Source: Zopfochytrium polystomum
Lineage: Eukaryota; Chytridiomycota; Chytridiomycetes; Chytridiales; Chytridiaceae
Assembly (NCBI GenBank): GCA_025765615.1
Contig: JAIVFJ010000112.1
Span: 77,501-141,500, forward strand
Reading direction: 5' to 3'
DNA length: 64,000 nucleotides
A program made the position numbers and the translations under genes. The notes under the pieces are model-generated. The model did no database searches and was not told where the DNA came from. It saw nothing but the letters and a program-made list of their open reading frames with translations. Positions 45,820 through 57,215 of the stretch are shown piece by piece (position 1 is the first letter of the stretch; the number at the start of each line of letters is the position of its first letter).

Positions 45820-46278
45820 GGTGGAAACGGTTGGCTGATCGGATACGTTGTCGAGAAGAGGGCCGGTTTGTTTGACTTGTTTTGGCTTCCTTGACCGTTT
45901 TTTGACACCGGCAAGTGAAGTTCGAGGAGCACGACTGAATACGGCTGCAGTGATAGCGGCACCAGCGGCAACAAGAAGTGAGGGGACGACAAGATCGGAG
46001 GGGGTGTACCCGAACAGCGTGCTATTATCCGTTGAAACTGGGAGGCGGACAGGAATGTTAGGAGGCTATTCGAGTTGACGCGCGGGTTGGATGATCCAAT
46101 GTTGCGGCGCAGTTCTGGCCCAGAATCAGCAAAGCGCAGGGGAGTAATGTATGACCCTCCACAGTTGGGGATGAATGCGGGTGCGGCTTACCAGACAGAC
46201 TCGAACGAGGGAGAGATCGCCGTGAAAGGGCGGGCAGGTGGGCGATTAAATGCTTCTTCTTCGTTTTGCTGTGGACAG

Positions 46279-46324
<46 letters not shown>

Positions 46325-46692
46325 TCTCGCTCAGTCCCTCGCTCTCGCTTTGGCTTTTTCCTGTTCAATTCGGCGAGCAAAGAAAGAAAGCTGATCGTGT
46401 TTGATTTGTCGCTCTGTCGCTCTCTCTATGTTACGCACATCGCCTGTCTGTCTCTCTCCCTCTCTCTCTGTCCTCCCCTCCTTTCTTTTTGTTTCTCTCG
46501 CTTCATTCCTTTCCCTTCCAACATTCGTTGACAAGGCGTGGGAAGGAGGAACAAAATGGAAAACGTGGCCAATGTGTGGGAAAGGGAGAACAGACAAACG
46601 TGAGACAGAGGCACGAGCTGTCGGTCTGTGACGTGGATTCCAGCCATTCGCCCGTTCGCTCGCCCATTTTTTAACAAGATTTCTTCGTCGTC
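45820..46692. other. promoter region of Hsp110, CT-rich
   Basis: Lies between the 5' end of the Hsp110 gene and the 3' end of the TTLL gene (both minus). A long CT tract (46284-46330) and a second weaker one (46420-46470) dominate. I looked for spaced nGAAn arrays and saw only a compressed GAAGTTC near 45920, not a good heat-shock element. Confidence 0.5.
46284..46330. repeat. (CT)n microsatellite upstream of Hsp110
   Basis: About 22 CT units with a CCCTCTCTCG end, on the plus strand (GA on the Hsp110 sense strand), roughly 470 bases before the Hsp110 ATG. Confidence 0.9.
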
Positions 46693-49600
46693 TCACGGCA
46701 CAGACGAGCCCAATCCCAACTCGCCCAAAATGCCCAGTGGAACTAGAGGGGGTCGTTCGTTAACTCCCGCAACTGCAGGGGCCCGTCCTCGCGTCTTCCT
46801 TGCACGCGAGTATGTGAAACCTGCCAGGGGAGGAGGCGGTACCGGTACTGGTCGGACTGGGAGCAGCACCGGCTTCGGTCTCGGAAGGAAGCTGCCACTC
46901 AGTGACCCAGCGACTGCGGCCCCTGCACGCTGCCGCTGCCCACTGATGCCACCCATCGCAAAGGGAAACGAGGAGCGAATGCTGGATTGTTGGGCACCTG
47001 CGGCGGCAGCCCCGTCGTCGCCCACAAACCCACCACCACCCAACGGCCTTCCCGCGTCGAACCAGTCGTTCATGGAGACAAGCGAAGATGCTAGAAGCTT
47101 TCGGGATGCTCCGGGCGGCCACGATGACGAAGAAGTTGCGGAAAGCGCCCCTGCGGAACGCGTACGCAAAAGTGGCTGCCTTGTTGTGGGTGTTGGGGGC
47201 TGCGCTTGGGTCAGATTTCGGTCCGCCGTCTTTGCGACGGCCACACCCGTCATTGAACCAGTAGGAGCGCCAATCGAAGATTTTCGAAGTGTGCTGATGG
47301 ACCGCCGCCTTGCCCGAGCCGCCATTCCCCCATTCACAATTACCGAGCCTCCCTCCGTTCCTACCACATTGACGCCACCGCCGGCCGCTTGGCTCCGGAG
47401 GTCGGCCTCTTCGCGCCGACGCCGCCCCAGGGCCATTCTCGCCCTCGTCGTTGTCGTGTCGTCCGCGAAAAACAGCTTTGTCGCCGCGTCCAAACAACGG
47501 AGGTAAGTTGACAGCCGAGCGCTGTCGGCGCGCGGCGGCGGGAAGATTCGCTGGTACCCACCAAGGTGCTTATCCTCAAACTCCGTCATCGCGGCAAACT
47601 GAGCCGTGTCGTACAGCAGCGAATGCCGCTGGTCCACAGAATGACGAGCCGATCCATTGTCACCAACGGTCGCCTCCGTTCGTGGAGCCGACATGGGCTC
47701 AGTGTCAGTAGAAAGAGACCCTCTCTTGAGAGAACTTCGAATGGATTCCTCGCTTCTTGCAGGCGACGGCCTTGAGTTTTGCTTGCCCCATAGTCTGGAC
47801 TGCATTTTGAGGCGTTCGCTTTTTTGGTAAATGCGCTTGTTGGTGTGTTCAGGCAAGTTCAACAGATCGAGTGCATCGCCAATGACGCGGCATTTTACTT
47901 GCGTGTCGAGCAAGCTGTCGCACGCGAAAGACGGTGAGTGGTTCACCTCGAGCACCCAGGGCTTCAGCTTGTGGTCCAGCATGATGTCAAAGCCAAGTAT
48001 TTCAAAGCATGGAGAGGATCCCGCAGCATGAATGTCTGCAGTGGAGCCTGTTTGAGTGGACAACTCTTGATTTAGGGTGTCTTTTTGGTTCGTCTCTCGC
48101 AAAATGCGAATACCTTCCCAAGTGCCGCTTGCCGAGGAAGAGGTTATAGATGTGGTGGATGAGGAGGAAGCCTCTGTTGAGCCAACGTTCTTGGGAAAGC
48201 ACGCCCTCAACAAGCTGCTGATTTGCGGCTGAACTGTGACGATGGTTTTCACGACCAAATCGGCGATGCGATCCCACACTTTTTCTGCTCGCTCCCGACC
48301 GTATCGCTCCTCTAGCATGTCGAAAATAGATGCCATGGGTTGCTTTGGTCCGCTCCACTCTCTGTTACTGCCGCCGTTCGTGCCTCGCGTCCCGTCCGAC
48401 GTCACACCGCCTTCTCCCCTTTTCACCTTGTTAATAGCATAGTTCGTCAAGTGCATCCTCACGCTCCCAAGGTTGGCCTCGCTCGGACGGGCGTATTGCT
48501 CTGTCGCAAATCGCGCTAGCCCAGAGCGGTGCATAAACACCCTTAGCGGCTCAGTCGATGTCACGAGAACGTACACTCTTAGATCGAATTTTCTGTTGTC
48601 CACAAGATACGGCTTGTCCAAATAGCGCTGAACTATCAGGTTCTCTCCTCTGTGGGACGAAATCCCCTTGAAACTATTGAACAGAAAGATTCCTTTGCCC
48701 TGGCACCCGTGATCCGGCTTGGCGATGAACGTTGCAGACGCAAAAGTACCGCCTTTCCGGCGGCGCCGCGAGGCCTTGAGGGCGTGCTTCAGCTCGTACC
48801 AGTCGTGCGGGAGGGTGAACGTTTTTGGCGAAAAGTTGTAGTCTTTGGGCAGCAGCCTGGAGAGGCGGGTGAGGTTGCGCGCCAGATGATCCTTGCGGCA
48901 AATCTCGTGCATTCCGGGGAAGTGATTGATCTTCTGGTACGGTTCCCTGTCCGCGAAAAACATACCAACGGAAGGGAAGGGGAGCAAGCAGTGAGTGAGC
49001 GTGAAGGTTGCAAATAAAAGGCACACCAGGGGCGTGGCACAGCACACGTTGATGAATTACATTGCCATCACACGCTGCACCGACACGCCCGTGTCGATCC
49101 AGTAAACCGACCACGGCACCGAGTCGTCCACAACCTTGAGCCCAAACCGCCGGCTGCACTCGCGTACAATCTCGTACTTGCAGTTGACCGTGTTGATCGA
49201 CACCGCGCCGCGCCGCCGCCGAGCCGTCGCAACAGCAGCAGTCTTTTTGCCACCGCTGGCAACCCCCCCGCCGCTGGCCCCCGCCCCCGCCGACGACGGA
49301 AACAACCGCGCCGGCGACGGCTCCGACATGTTGGGTACGTTCCACCGATCGTCCAGCTGAACGCGTCGCTTTGCGCGGGCTTCGCTTTGCGCGGTCGAGG
49401 CCGCGGCCGCGGGAGGCGCCGACAAAAGCCCTTCTGCGAAAGAAGCGGTGCGGGAAGAAGGAACCCGACCCGCCTCGTCGCCGTTCTCTTGCTCGTCGTC
49501 GGCGTCCCCGTCGTCGCTGTCGTCGCCGTCAGACTCGGCCGCCTTGGTGACGCCGTCCCCGTCGCCGTCGCTCTCGGCGGCTTCGTCTTCCTCGCCGTCG

Positions 49601-49746
49601 TCTTCTTCTTCCTCATCGTCCTCGTCTCCCTCGGCCTCCTCCCGCCTTCCCCGATCTTCCCCCGCGTCTCCCCCGCGCTCTTCCCAACCGCTCTTCCCCA
49701 ATCCCAGTTTGAACTGCCCGCCCGTCACGGCTGCCACCGCGGACAT
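46693..49746 (-). CDS. TTLL-family tubulin polyglutamylase-like ligase, 979 aa, 2 exons
   Basis: Exons 49061-49746 and 46693-48946; the intron (gtaatt..acag) restores MEPYQKINHFPG. Start MSAVAAVTGGQFKLG, then an acidic disordered leader (residues 27-95). The TTL domain runs about 184-560. It has SVYWIDTG, QKINHFPGMHEICRKDHLAR, FIAKPDHGCQGKGIFL (ATP-site Lys305), KFDLRVYVLVTS, HLTNYAINK, and FEILGFDIMLDHKLKPW with LEVNHSPSF for metal binding. The block order fits the polyglutamylase branch (TTLL4/6/13 type) better than tyrosine ligase. The long tail (about 600-979) is Ser/Arg/Gly-rich without a domain. Such enzymes add glutamate chains to axonemal tubulin tails, consistent with a flagellated zoospore stage. 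Chain-length and alpha/beta preference cannot be read. Confidence 0.88.
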
Positions 49747-50872
49747 TGAATCTTTTCAACCAGTCGGGATGCGCGTGCTCTCTGTATTGACGTTAATTGT
49801 ATTTTTGGCCGTCTTCAAACGCTTGCCTCCGGTCGACCTGTTGCCCTTGTGCTGCTCTTGCGGTTTAATTTCTTGTCGTTATCGGTCCTTCTCAGAGGGG
49901 GTTTTCGCGATCGATCTGCCCCGGGGGGCAGACTCCGGGGGGAGTTGGGGGGGCGAGGTTGGGCTCTCGTTGCCCCCGCCCCCTCCGGTCGGAGATCGCA
50001 CTGGGCGCGATTCGCACGATCTCGGGATCGCGGCGGCGCGGGTGATCAACCCGGGGTCTTGCCCCCCTCCCTCTTTTTGATGCGGCTCGTGCAAAAGCTG
50101 ATCTGCCTGATTCCCCCCGTGGCTGCTTCGCTCCTGGTTCTGCCCAACCTCCACCGCCGCCGCCGCCGCCCGCAGCCCGCCGCCGCCGCCCTGATGGCCC
50201 CGGACCGGAGTAGTGTGTGCGCGTGGGAAAAAGCTGGGAACGCGGGGTCTGACAAACTCTTTTTGTCTTTTTTTTTTTCGTGAGTGTGTGTTTTTTTTGT
50301 TTTTTGTTTTTCTTTTCCGTACGTTTTGGATGTTCCACCTCTTTTCGGTACAAATGGAGAAAAGGAATCACACTATCTCCGGCCAAACTCGAGATATTTT
50401 CCCACAAACCAACATTCTTTGAATTTTTGTGGCGGTACCCATCCCCGAACCCCAACCCCCTCTCACTAAACTTGACCCGCTTCCATCTTGACCCGCATTT
50501 TTTTTGCCGTGTAAATTTTCCGTTTGTCGCCCGAGAACGGTGTTCCAACACTCCCAATCAGAATACCAAAATTGTACGACCGCGATGTGGGAATGAAGTT
50601 GCTACTAGGCTGCGGAGTACGCTTCTTTCGGGGGGTCAAGTGATGTATTTTTCCTTGAAAAACTAGCAACGGCATAGGAAAGCCAACCCAACCCTCTCGC
50701 ACCGACCCTTTCCCCCGCGCGAAATGAAATAAGTAGGCTAAACAATAAAAAGAAGAAGAAGAATAAAATGAGGCGTGCGAAACGGGGCTGCAGGAAGAAG
50801 AAGCAGGTGGGTAGGGTGCAAATAGAAGAGTGAACGAGAGACCTAGGACCGAACGGGAGGGGGAGAAACCCT
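49747..50872. other. intergenic, no supported gene
   Basis: 5' flank of the TTLL gene, then a G- and C-rich block (49915-50060, CCCC/GGGG runs), a CCGCCG stretch near 50150-50190 and T-rich sequence at 50260-50315. Frames over the C/G-rich block are Arg/Gly-rich and unconvincing. Confidence 0.5.
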
Positions 50873-51804
50873 TCAGCCGTCCCGCCACAGCGCGGCGGCG
50901 TCATCACCGCCGCCGGCGCGCGGGGAAGCGGGGCTTGCAGCGGCACCGCCGCGCTTCGACGCCTCGAGCTGGGCGGCGAGCTTGCCGCCGGCCTTTTGCA
51001 CGCCGCGCTGCTTCTCGGCCTGCGTAAGTTTTTTTAGAGATCGGCACGGGGTCTTCGCACCCAAAGAAAAGAAAAAAAAAAAGTAGAAAAGCAAAACACA
51101 ACAACAAAAACAACAAGGACTGGCGGAGTTCAACTTCCGTCGCTCCCCCTCGTTCGTCGGTCGCAGCGGGTGGAGGAGAGCGCCTTCCGCGCCGCCCCAC
51201 GCGTCCTTCACACACACATACACGCAAAATCCCCCCCTTCTTCGCTCCCTCTTAACTTCATCATCATCATCATTCTCACCTCCTGCCGCGCCGATATCGC
51301 CGCCAGCCTCGCCTCGCGATCCGCCTCGCCGCTGGCCGGTTTCGCTTTCTGAAAAAAAAAAAACAAGGGAGGGGACGTTTTGAGTGGGCATGGGAGAGAG
51401 AGAACGAAGGGTGTTCGGGCGAAACAGAAAAGAGTTGAGAGAGAGAGTGTGTGTGTGGGTGTGTGTGATGTGAGTTTGGGTGTGAGAAGCAGAATGTGCG
51501 GAAGCATTGTCGGCGGGGTGTTAGGTAGTGATGGCATCCGCACCTGCATGAACCTGGGCGTGGTGATACTACCGCCGCCGCCGCCGCCGCCGCCGCCTCC
51601 AGCCGCAGGCTTCCGCGGCTGGTGTGGCTGTTGCGAGGCTGCATTGGTGGCAGTGGCTGCGGTGTTTCTTCTTGAGGCGGCGGAGGAGGAGGACGAGGGG
51701 GAGGTTGTGGTGGGGCGCGACGTCCTGGATGACGGAGAGGAGGACGCCGAGGCCGACGACGACGGTGGCTTGCTGGTGGCGCCTTTGCTGGGTTTCTGGC
51801 CCAT
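50873..51804 (-). CDS. small protein with N-myristoylation-type start and SVIP-like segment, 158 aa, 3 exons
   Basis: Exons 51544-51804, 51280-51348 and 50873-51019, all phase 0, with strong acceptors (poly-T..cag, cttacgcag). It starts MGQKPSKGATSKPP: Gly2 with Ser6 and Lys7 is a good N-myristoylation signal. Residues 15-85 are Ser/Thr/Pro-rich, ending in Gly10. The spliced end reads EADREARLAAISARQEAEKQ, then RGVQKAGGKLAAQLEASKRG. This resembles the helical p97/VCP-binding segment of SVIP-type proteins (Arg, Leu-Ala-Ala, Arg spacing, then RG and GGKL). If right, it would be a membrane-tethered regulator of the Cdc48/p97 ATPase. The motif is short, so the family call is tentative; the gene model is good. 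Confidence 0.6.
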
Positions 51805-51880
51805 GACGGGTGCTCGAGTTGAACGGTGAATATGACGGAACGAACGAATGAGCAAATGCTTGTTGTTTGTTGAGGAAGGT

Positions 51881-51921
<41 letters not shown>

Positions 51922-52134
51922 CAGACAGACAGACAGACAGACAGACAGACGGAGAGAGAGAGAGACAACGAGATCTCGTGGCTCGATCTTGTCTCACGAA
52001 ATCCAAACAGCCGGAGCCAAGAAGGAATCCAGTCAAAGACCATACACAACCCCCAGTCATATCCAATAATACCTGCACCTATCGACCTATCCCACACACA
52101 CACACACACACACACACACCCATGCTCACACAAT
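51805..52134. other. spacer with GA, CAGA and AC microsatellites
   Basis: (GA)n at about 51884-51919, seven or so CAGA units at 51921-51950, and (AC)n at 52092-52119. It is the 5' flank of the small myristoylated-type gene and the 3' flank of the next one. No gene. Confidence 0.7.
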
Positions 52135-55100
52135 TCACCCCCTCCACATCCAAAACCCGCCGCCCTCGTTACGCGGCGCGCCCCACACCCCCGCGACCCC
52201 GAGCTCGTGCAGCACCCCGACGTAGTCCCACGGCCCGTTCGTCCGCGTCACCTCGTCGTCGTACGCCTTTGTAAACGCAACCGCCCGCGTCGCCGGCACC
52301 GCGACCCCCCGCCACAACAAACGACCCGACCGAGTCGTGCCCGCACCCGCCAAACTCGACCGCGCGCGGGGCCAGTGTCGCGGACGACGACAACGAGTAG
52401 TCGCAGCCCGTCTTTTCGCGGAGCAGCGCCGCCAGCCGGCTCATCCGCGCGCCCACCAGAGATCGCATCTCCGCGTCGTCGGCAAACATGGTCGCGCCGT
52501 CAAACACCGCCATCCGCGCGAGCAGCCGCCGCGCCGCTGTCTCTTCCTCGTCCTCCTCCTCCTCCTCCTCCTCCTCCTCCTCCCCGTTCGCCGCGCAGCC
52601 ATCGCTTTCGCCCTTTTCCTTCATTAAGGCCTGCCGCCGTCTCCCAGCACCCCCACCCCCACGCCCACCACCACGATCACCATCATAGTCGCCCTCGACG
52701 TCCCCAACCTCCCCCTCTTCCTCCTCCTCCTCGACCTCAACCCCAGCGTCGCGCAGCGCCTGCGCCGTCGGCAGCAACAGCAAGCCAAACGCAGGATCGC
52801 CGCTCTCCGTCGTGCCGCCCAGCCCACCACCACCACCACCACCGCCACCGCCGCCGCCGCCGCCGCCGTCCGCAAGCAGCCACCACGGGTACGTGTACAG
52901 GCACTGCCACCGCCCGACCAGCGCCGCCAGCAGCTGCGCCGCGCTCAGACGACCCACCGGCGGCCGCATTGTGCTGCCAAATATGCTGCTGCTGTTGGTG
53001 CTGTAACTGTTGTCGTCGGTCTGGCTGCCACCGCCGCCGCCGCAAACGCGCAACGGCGGCGGGATCGGGTCGTGCGTCGGCGGGTACGCCAGCCGCCGCG
53101 CGAGGGGGAGCTGCCGCGGGGACAGCACCGCGGCCACGGCCGCGGCGGAACGTCGCCGCCGCCGCCGCCCGCGACTTAGTCGTGCTCCTCTGCCGTCGTG
53201 GGCGTCGTCATCATTGTCCTCCTCCTCGTCGTCGTCGTCGTCGTCGTCGTCATCCATCGGCCACCACCACGCCCCGCTGCTCCCGCCCGCCCCAGCCGCA
53301 GCGAGCGGCGGGAACCGCCCCGCCGCGGCCGGGTTCACAAAGTCGACGTGAAGCGCCGGGAACCGCGCCACAACGGCGCCGCCGACGGTCGCTCCCGACG
53401 GACCCGCCGCTGGGTCCGGGGCGGTGGGCTCGGGCGCGGGCGGGGGCACCACCCACGACGCGCCGGGCGTCGGCCGCCTCGCCGCGACGAACCCGGCGAC
53501 GCGCGGCCGCGGCGGTACCTTTGCCGCCGCCGCGCCGCCTGCGCCTACCCCGTCGTCGTTGTCCTCGTCGTCGTCGTCGTCGTCGGCAGAGTCGGCAGAG
53601 TCGGCAGAGTCGGCGGGCGCAAGCAGCAGCAGCGACCGCGGCGCGTAGACGGCCACCAGCAGCTGCATGCGACGCGCGCGCGCCGTGGCGTCGCGCACGG
53701 CGGCGGCGTCAGCGTCCGGGTCGGCGTGGAGCAGCGGGTGCATGCGGCGCGGGTCGTCGCTGTAGGCGGTCAGGCCGTGCGGCGACATGTCGGCGGTGTG
53801 GGGCGCGAGGTTGAGTTTGGAGGGGATGGCGGCGGTTTGGCTGGTTGTGTGTGCGTGTGCGTGTATGTGTATGTGTGTGTGTGTGTGTGTTTTGGGGGAT
53901 TGTTTTTTGTTTTTGAGGGGGAGGCGCGGGGCATTCGGGTCAGGATACGGTGACAACGCAAAAATACGAAGCGTTTCTAGACGCCGGACGAGACAATCCG
54001 CGCCCCTCACCCACCCACTCACAGCGGGTACGCGGTCGTGCGGAACCAGTCGAGTGTCTCGTAGCCGACGAGGGCGAGGTGCTGGCAGAGCGTCGTCAGG
54101 TCGCTGCGGGCCGCGGCCGCGGCCGCCGACGCCGTCGGGCTCTGTGCGACCGCGACCCACTTGTGCACGCACGCTCGCAGCAGTACGCTCATGTTCTTGC
54201 GCTCTTGTTTGATTGAGAGAGAGAATGGACAAGAACATTCAGACGAAAAGAAATAAAGAAAGAAGGAACATGCCCTTACCGTGCTCGCGGGCGGCTTGCA
54301 CCAGTACGCTTAGCACAAACTCATCGGATGGCCTTGACGACGATGACGGCTCCGCACCCGCATGGCCCGCCGCCGCCGCCAGCTCTGCCTGGACGGCGCG
54401 CAGCGCGACCGTGCGGTCACGCAGGATTGCCACGAGCGCCGCAACGGCGTCGGACGGCGCCGGACGACGGCAACGACGACCACGCCGACCACGACGACCA
54501 CGTCCGCCGTCTCCGGCGTCTTCCCCGTGGTAGCCGTCGTCGTCATCGAGGATGCGCAGGAACAGGTGCGGCGGGTCGTACACGTCGTCGAACGCGGCGC
54601 TCCACGCGGCGAGCGAGCCCGCGGCGACGGCCCGCAGTGCCCGGCACGTCGCGGCGGCGCGGAGCAGCGTGCGCGCGCCGCGCGACGCCGCGCGCCACAC
54701 CGGCTCTCGCTGCTGCTGCTGCAGCGGTCGCAGGTCGTCCCGGTGGTGCTTGTCGTCGTCGTCGTCGTCGGCGGCTGCGGCGGGTGTCGCCACCGCCTCG
54801 TCGGCGGGCAGTGGCGGCGCCAGCTCGGCGGAGCCCGGGCGCAGCGAGAACCGCACGGCGTGCAGCGGGTGCGACGCGGGCGACGTCGCGCAAAAGACGA
54901 GGACGAGCTCGAGCAGCTCGAAGGAGAGCGCCGACAGTGGGGAGTGGCTGGACCATGACGACAATGACGGCGGCGGCGTCGGGGGTGGTGGCGGGGGCGG
55001 TTGGGGCGAGAGGCTGGTGGTGGCCTGTGCAGAAGGAGGAGCGTGCTGGTAGTGCTTGTTGGGCTTGGTGGTGGCCGAGTCGACTGCGGCGGCGGCGGCG

Positions 55101-55414
55101 GCGACGGCGACCCCGTTCGGGAGGTGGTGGTGGAGGTGGGTGATTTCGTCGTCGCCGCTGTCACCGATGTCGATAGAGATGGCGAAATCGATGTCGACGT
55201 CGATGTCCCGGCAGTCCTCGGTGTCCCTGTTCGTGTCCATTTTGTCCTTGTCCTTGTCCTTGTCCGGCGGCGGCGGCAGCTTGTCGTGGAGGTGGTGGTG
55301 GTTGTCGTCGTCGTCGTCGACTGATCCACCAACACCACCACCACTACGCATGCTGCTCCGTGGGGCGGCGACTGGGGCGCCGATGGCAAGGTGGTCGTTG
55401 TGTGGCGGCGACAT
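52135..55414 (-). CDS. F-box-like protein with C-terminal beta-rich domain, about 1,007 aa, apparent 1-base frameshift
   Basis: Exons 54280-55414, 54023-54203 and 52135-53840; both introns keep phase. Start MSPPHNDHLAIGAPVAAPRS. Asp/His/Pro-rich leader. F-box-like helices LSALSFELLELVLVFCATS and LLRAAATCRALRAVA are split by a 70-residue Asp/Gln insert. Exon 2 is helical (KNMSVLLRACVHKWVAV). The C-terminal domain shows CDYSLSSSATLAPRAVEFGG and HDSVGSFVVAG. It then continues only in the next frame as VAFTKAYDDEVTR, YVGVLHELGVAGVWG and GGGFWMWRG. The pattern (xGxxxDSVGxFxxxG...F-K-x-Y...GxxGxWG...FxxW) recalls a domain found with fungal F-boxes. The switch falls at a C6 run (52305-52310); unshifted, the frame ends at 52169 in Arg-rich sequence. 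Likely substrate adaptor of an SCF ubiquitin ligase. Confidence 0.65.
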
Positions 55415-55639
55415 AAATACTTAAGAGTTTTACAAAATATTTTTGACTTTTTTTTGTCTCACATACACACACACACACACACTCTCTCTCTCTCTCTCTT
55501 TCTCTGATGAGGCAGGCGCCTCCTCCAATTTTCAGTGTTACTTGGGGATGCCCCATATAACCAATCCTTACCAAAAAAAAAGGTTGAAAAAAAAAAGATA
55601 CTGAAGAGTGTAGCAGCTGCCGCCCCCCTCAACCGCCCG

Positions 55640-55775
55640 CTCAAAAGAGAGGTTGCAGACAATTTGATAACTTGTCCACCACACAGCCAGTAGCCAGCGT
55701 CAGAGACAGAGAGGAAGACAGACAATCTGTTGACTGCCTGTTGACTGACACTCCCAGAGATGGGGAGGTAGACAC
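55640..55775 (+). repeat. dispersed repeat R4, copy 1
   Basis: Matches 56880-57020 in the same orientation. Shared words: GGTTGCAGACAA/GATTGCAGACAA, GACAGACAA, CGTTGACTGCCTGTTG, CACTCCCAGA and GGTAGACA, in the same order. Confidence 0.6.
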
Positions 55776-56184
55776 GTGAGACTACCTTTGACCCTGGGTT
55801 CCGGGCCTTAGAGTCAGGGAAAGCAAATATTAGGCTAAAACTAACTTTATTGGGCTGTTGTCCAGGGGGTGTTTCAACCCTATTACTTGCCTAGTCCACG
55901 AAGAATCCCTACTGATCTGTCTAACAGGGGTCCCAGAACATTCAGAGGGACAATCCTCCGAGGGATCAGTGCAGGAGCACCGATTACTCACATGGGTGTG
56001 GGCTGGTGCAAGGGAAAACGGAAGGGCACTCCCAAGAGCACAACACAACTGCAGAATAAAGAGAGAGAAGAGGAAACGGAGGTTTTTATTGCAGGAACCT
56101 AATCTCAAATGGAACGGGACAGACAGGGCGCAACCTAGGTCCCCTCAAACTTGGAGCATCCACCACAAATGCTCTAAGTCCCCC

Positions 56185-56370
56185 AGCCCTATGCATGTAT
56201 GTACAAGTGCCAAAATAAATAATAAATTAGGCGGGTGTGGGGTATGGCAACCCATCCCTAGGCAGTCAGGCAGTCTCTGTTAGTCACCGAAAAAGATAAT
56301 ATGTTGAGAAAACCCTGATGCAACGAAAACTGTTAAGACAAAAGTAGTAAAAGCAGGCCCAATAGTAAAG
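56185..56370 (+). repeat. dispersed repeat R3, copy 2
   Basis: Second copy of the unit at 41140-41310, with the same block order (AAATAATAAATTAGGCGGG, CATCCCTAGGCAGTCAGG, GACAAAAGTAGTAAAAG). Confidence 0.6.
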
Positions 56371-56879
56371 ATGAGACAGACAACCTGTTGTCTTCCACTC
56401 AGATAGACAGACAGCTTGTTGACTTCCTTCCATTTAAATTTCGCTGCCCCTTCAGAGAGTGACAAATAATTGATGGATAGAAACAACACCCATTTGACTT
56501 TGCAAAATCATAAGCAGAAATTGTATTTTGGGGGGTTCAGCCACCTCACACTTCTCTGTATGGGTTGGTGGCGACATTCACACTGTGTTCAGGCTTGAGT
56601 GGAACACAGCAGTTTTGTAACACAAAAAAAAGAGTGAGAGAGAGTTTGTGTGTGTGTGCCAACGCCCCTGGCACTGAGGCAGTCATAAAGGACTGAAAGA
56701 CCAACAGAGCGACAGGTAGACAGAGAGACAGACAGATAGAGAGCAGACTGTGAATCAGACAGCCAAGAGCTGAAAGAAGATATAGGGAGAGTCAGAGAAA
56801 CAGCGAGGGGAGAGAGAGGGAGAAGAAATCTTTTTATTGAGTCCGGGGGCTGCTGCCCCCGATCCAAAGAGACAGAGAG

Positions 56880-57020
56880 AGATTGAGAGATTGCAGACAA
56901 ATTTATTCCCTTTCCATCTACAGCCCAACATACAGAGTCAAAAGAGAGAGAGCAAGACAGACAACCCGTTGACTGCCTGTTGGCTGCCACTCCCAGACGC
57001 AGAGACAGTAGGTAGACAAA
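56880..57020 (+). repeat. dispersed repeat R4, copy 2
   Basis: Second copy of the unit at 55640-55775; the pair are direct repeats about 1.24 kb apart. Confidence 0.6.
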
Positions 57021-57215
57021 TCCCTTTTGAGTTGAAGAAGAACCAAGTTCAAGTCAGATCTGACTTGAATTCAATAGGGGCGGATTGCGCAATCTGCCGT
57101 GTGGTAAAACGGAAATACCTCAGCAGACAGAGCAATCTGTCTAGCCTCTGTCGGAGGCCTTCTCTAAGTGAGTTTGCCAGAAGATTCCGCTTTGAGCAGA
57201 AGGCTACACAATGTG

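Larger units (their letters stand above)
55415..57215. other. repeat-rich intergenic block, no gene
   Basis: Begins with the promoter side of the F-box-like gene (AC/CT microsatellite at 55463-55505) and continues with degraded repeats, many CAGACAG/GTTGACT words and no sustained reading frame. Holds repeat copies R3 (56185-56370) and R4 (55640-55775, 56880-57020). Confidence 0.6.

Noticed and set aside
45900..45940. Heat-shock element in the Hsp110 promoter
   Set aside because: The only GAA/TTC pair overlaps as GAAGTTC with one-base spacing, not the two-base spacing HSF needs.
49849..50283. 144-codon plus-strand frame upstream of the TTLL gene
   Set aside because: Gly/Arg-rich over a C/G-rich promoter block and ends in poly-T; no domain.
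52207..53814. 535-codon plus-strand frame opposite the F-box-like gene
   Set aside because: Almost only Arg, Pro, Ser and Ala; a typical antisense artefact of high-GC third positions.
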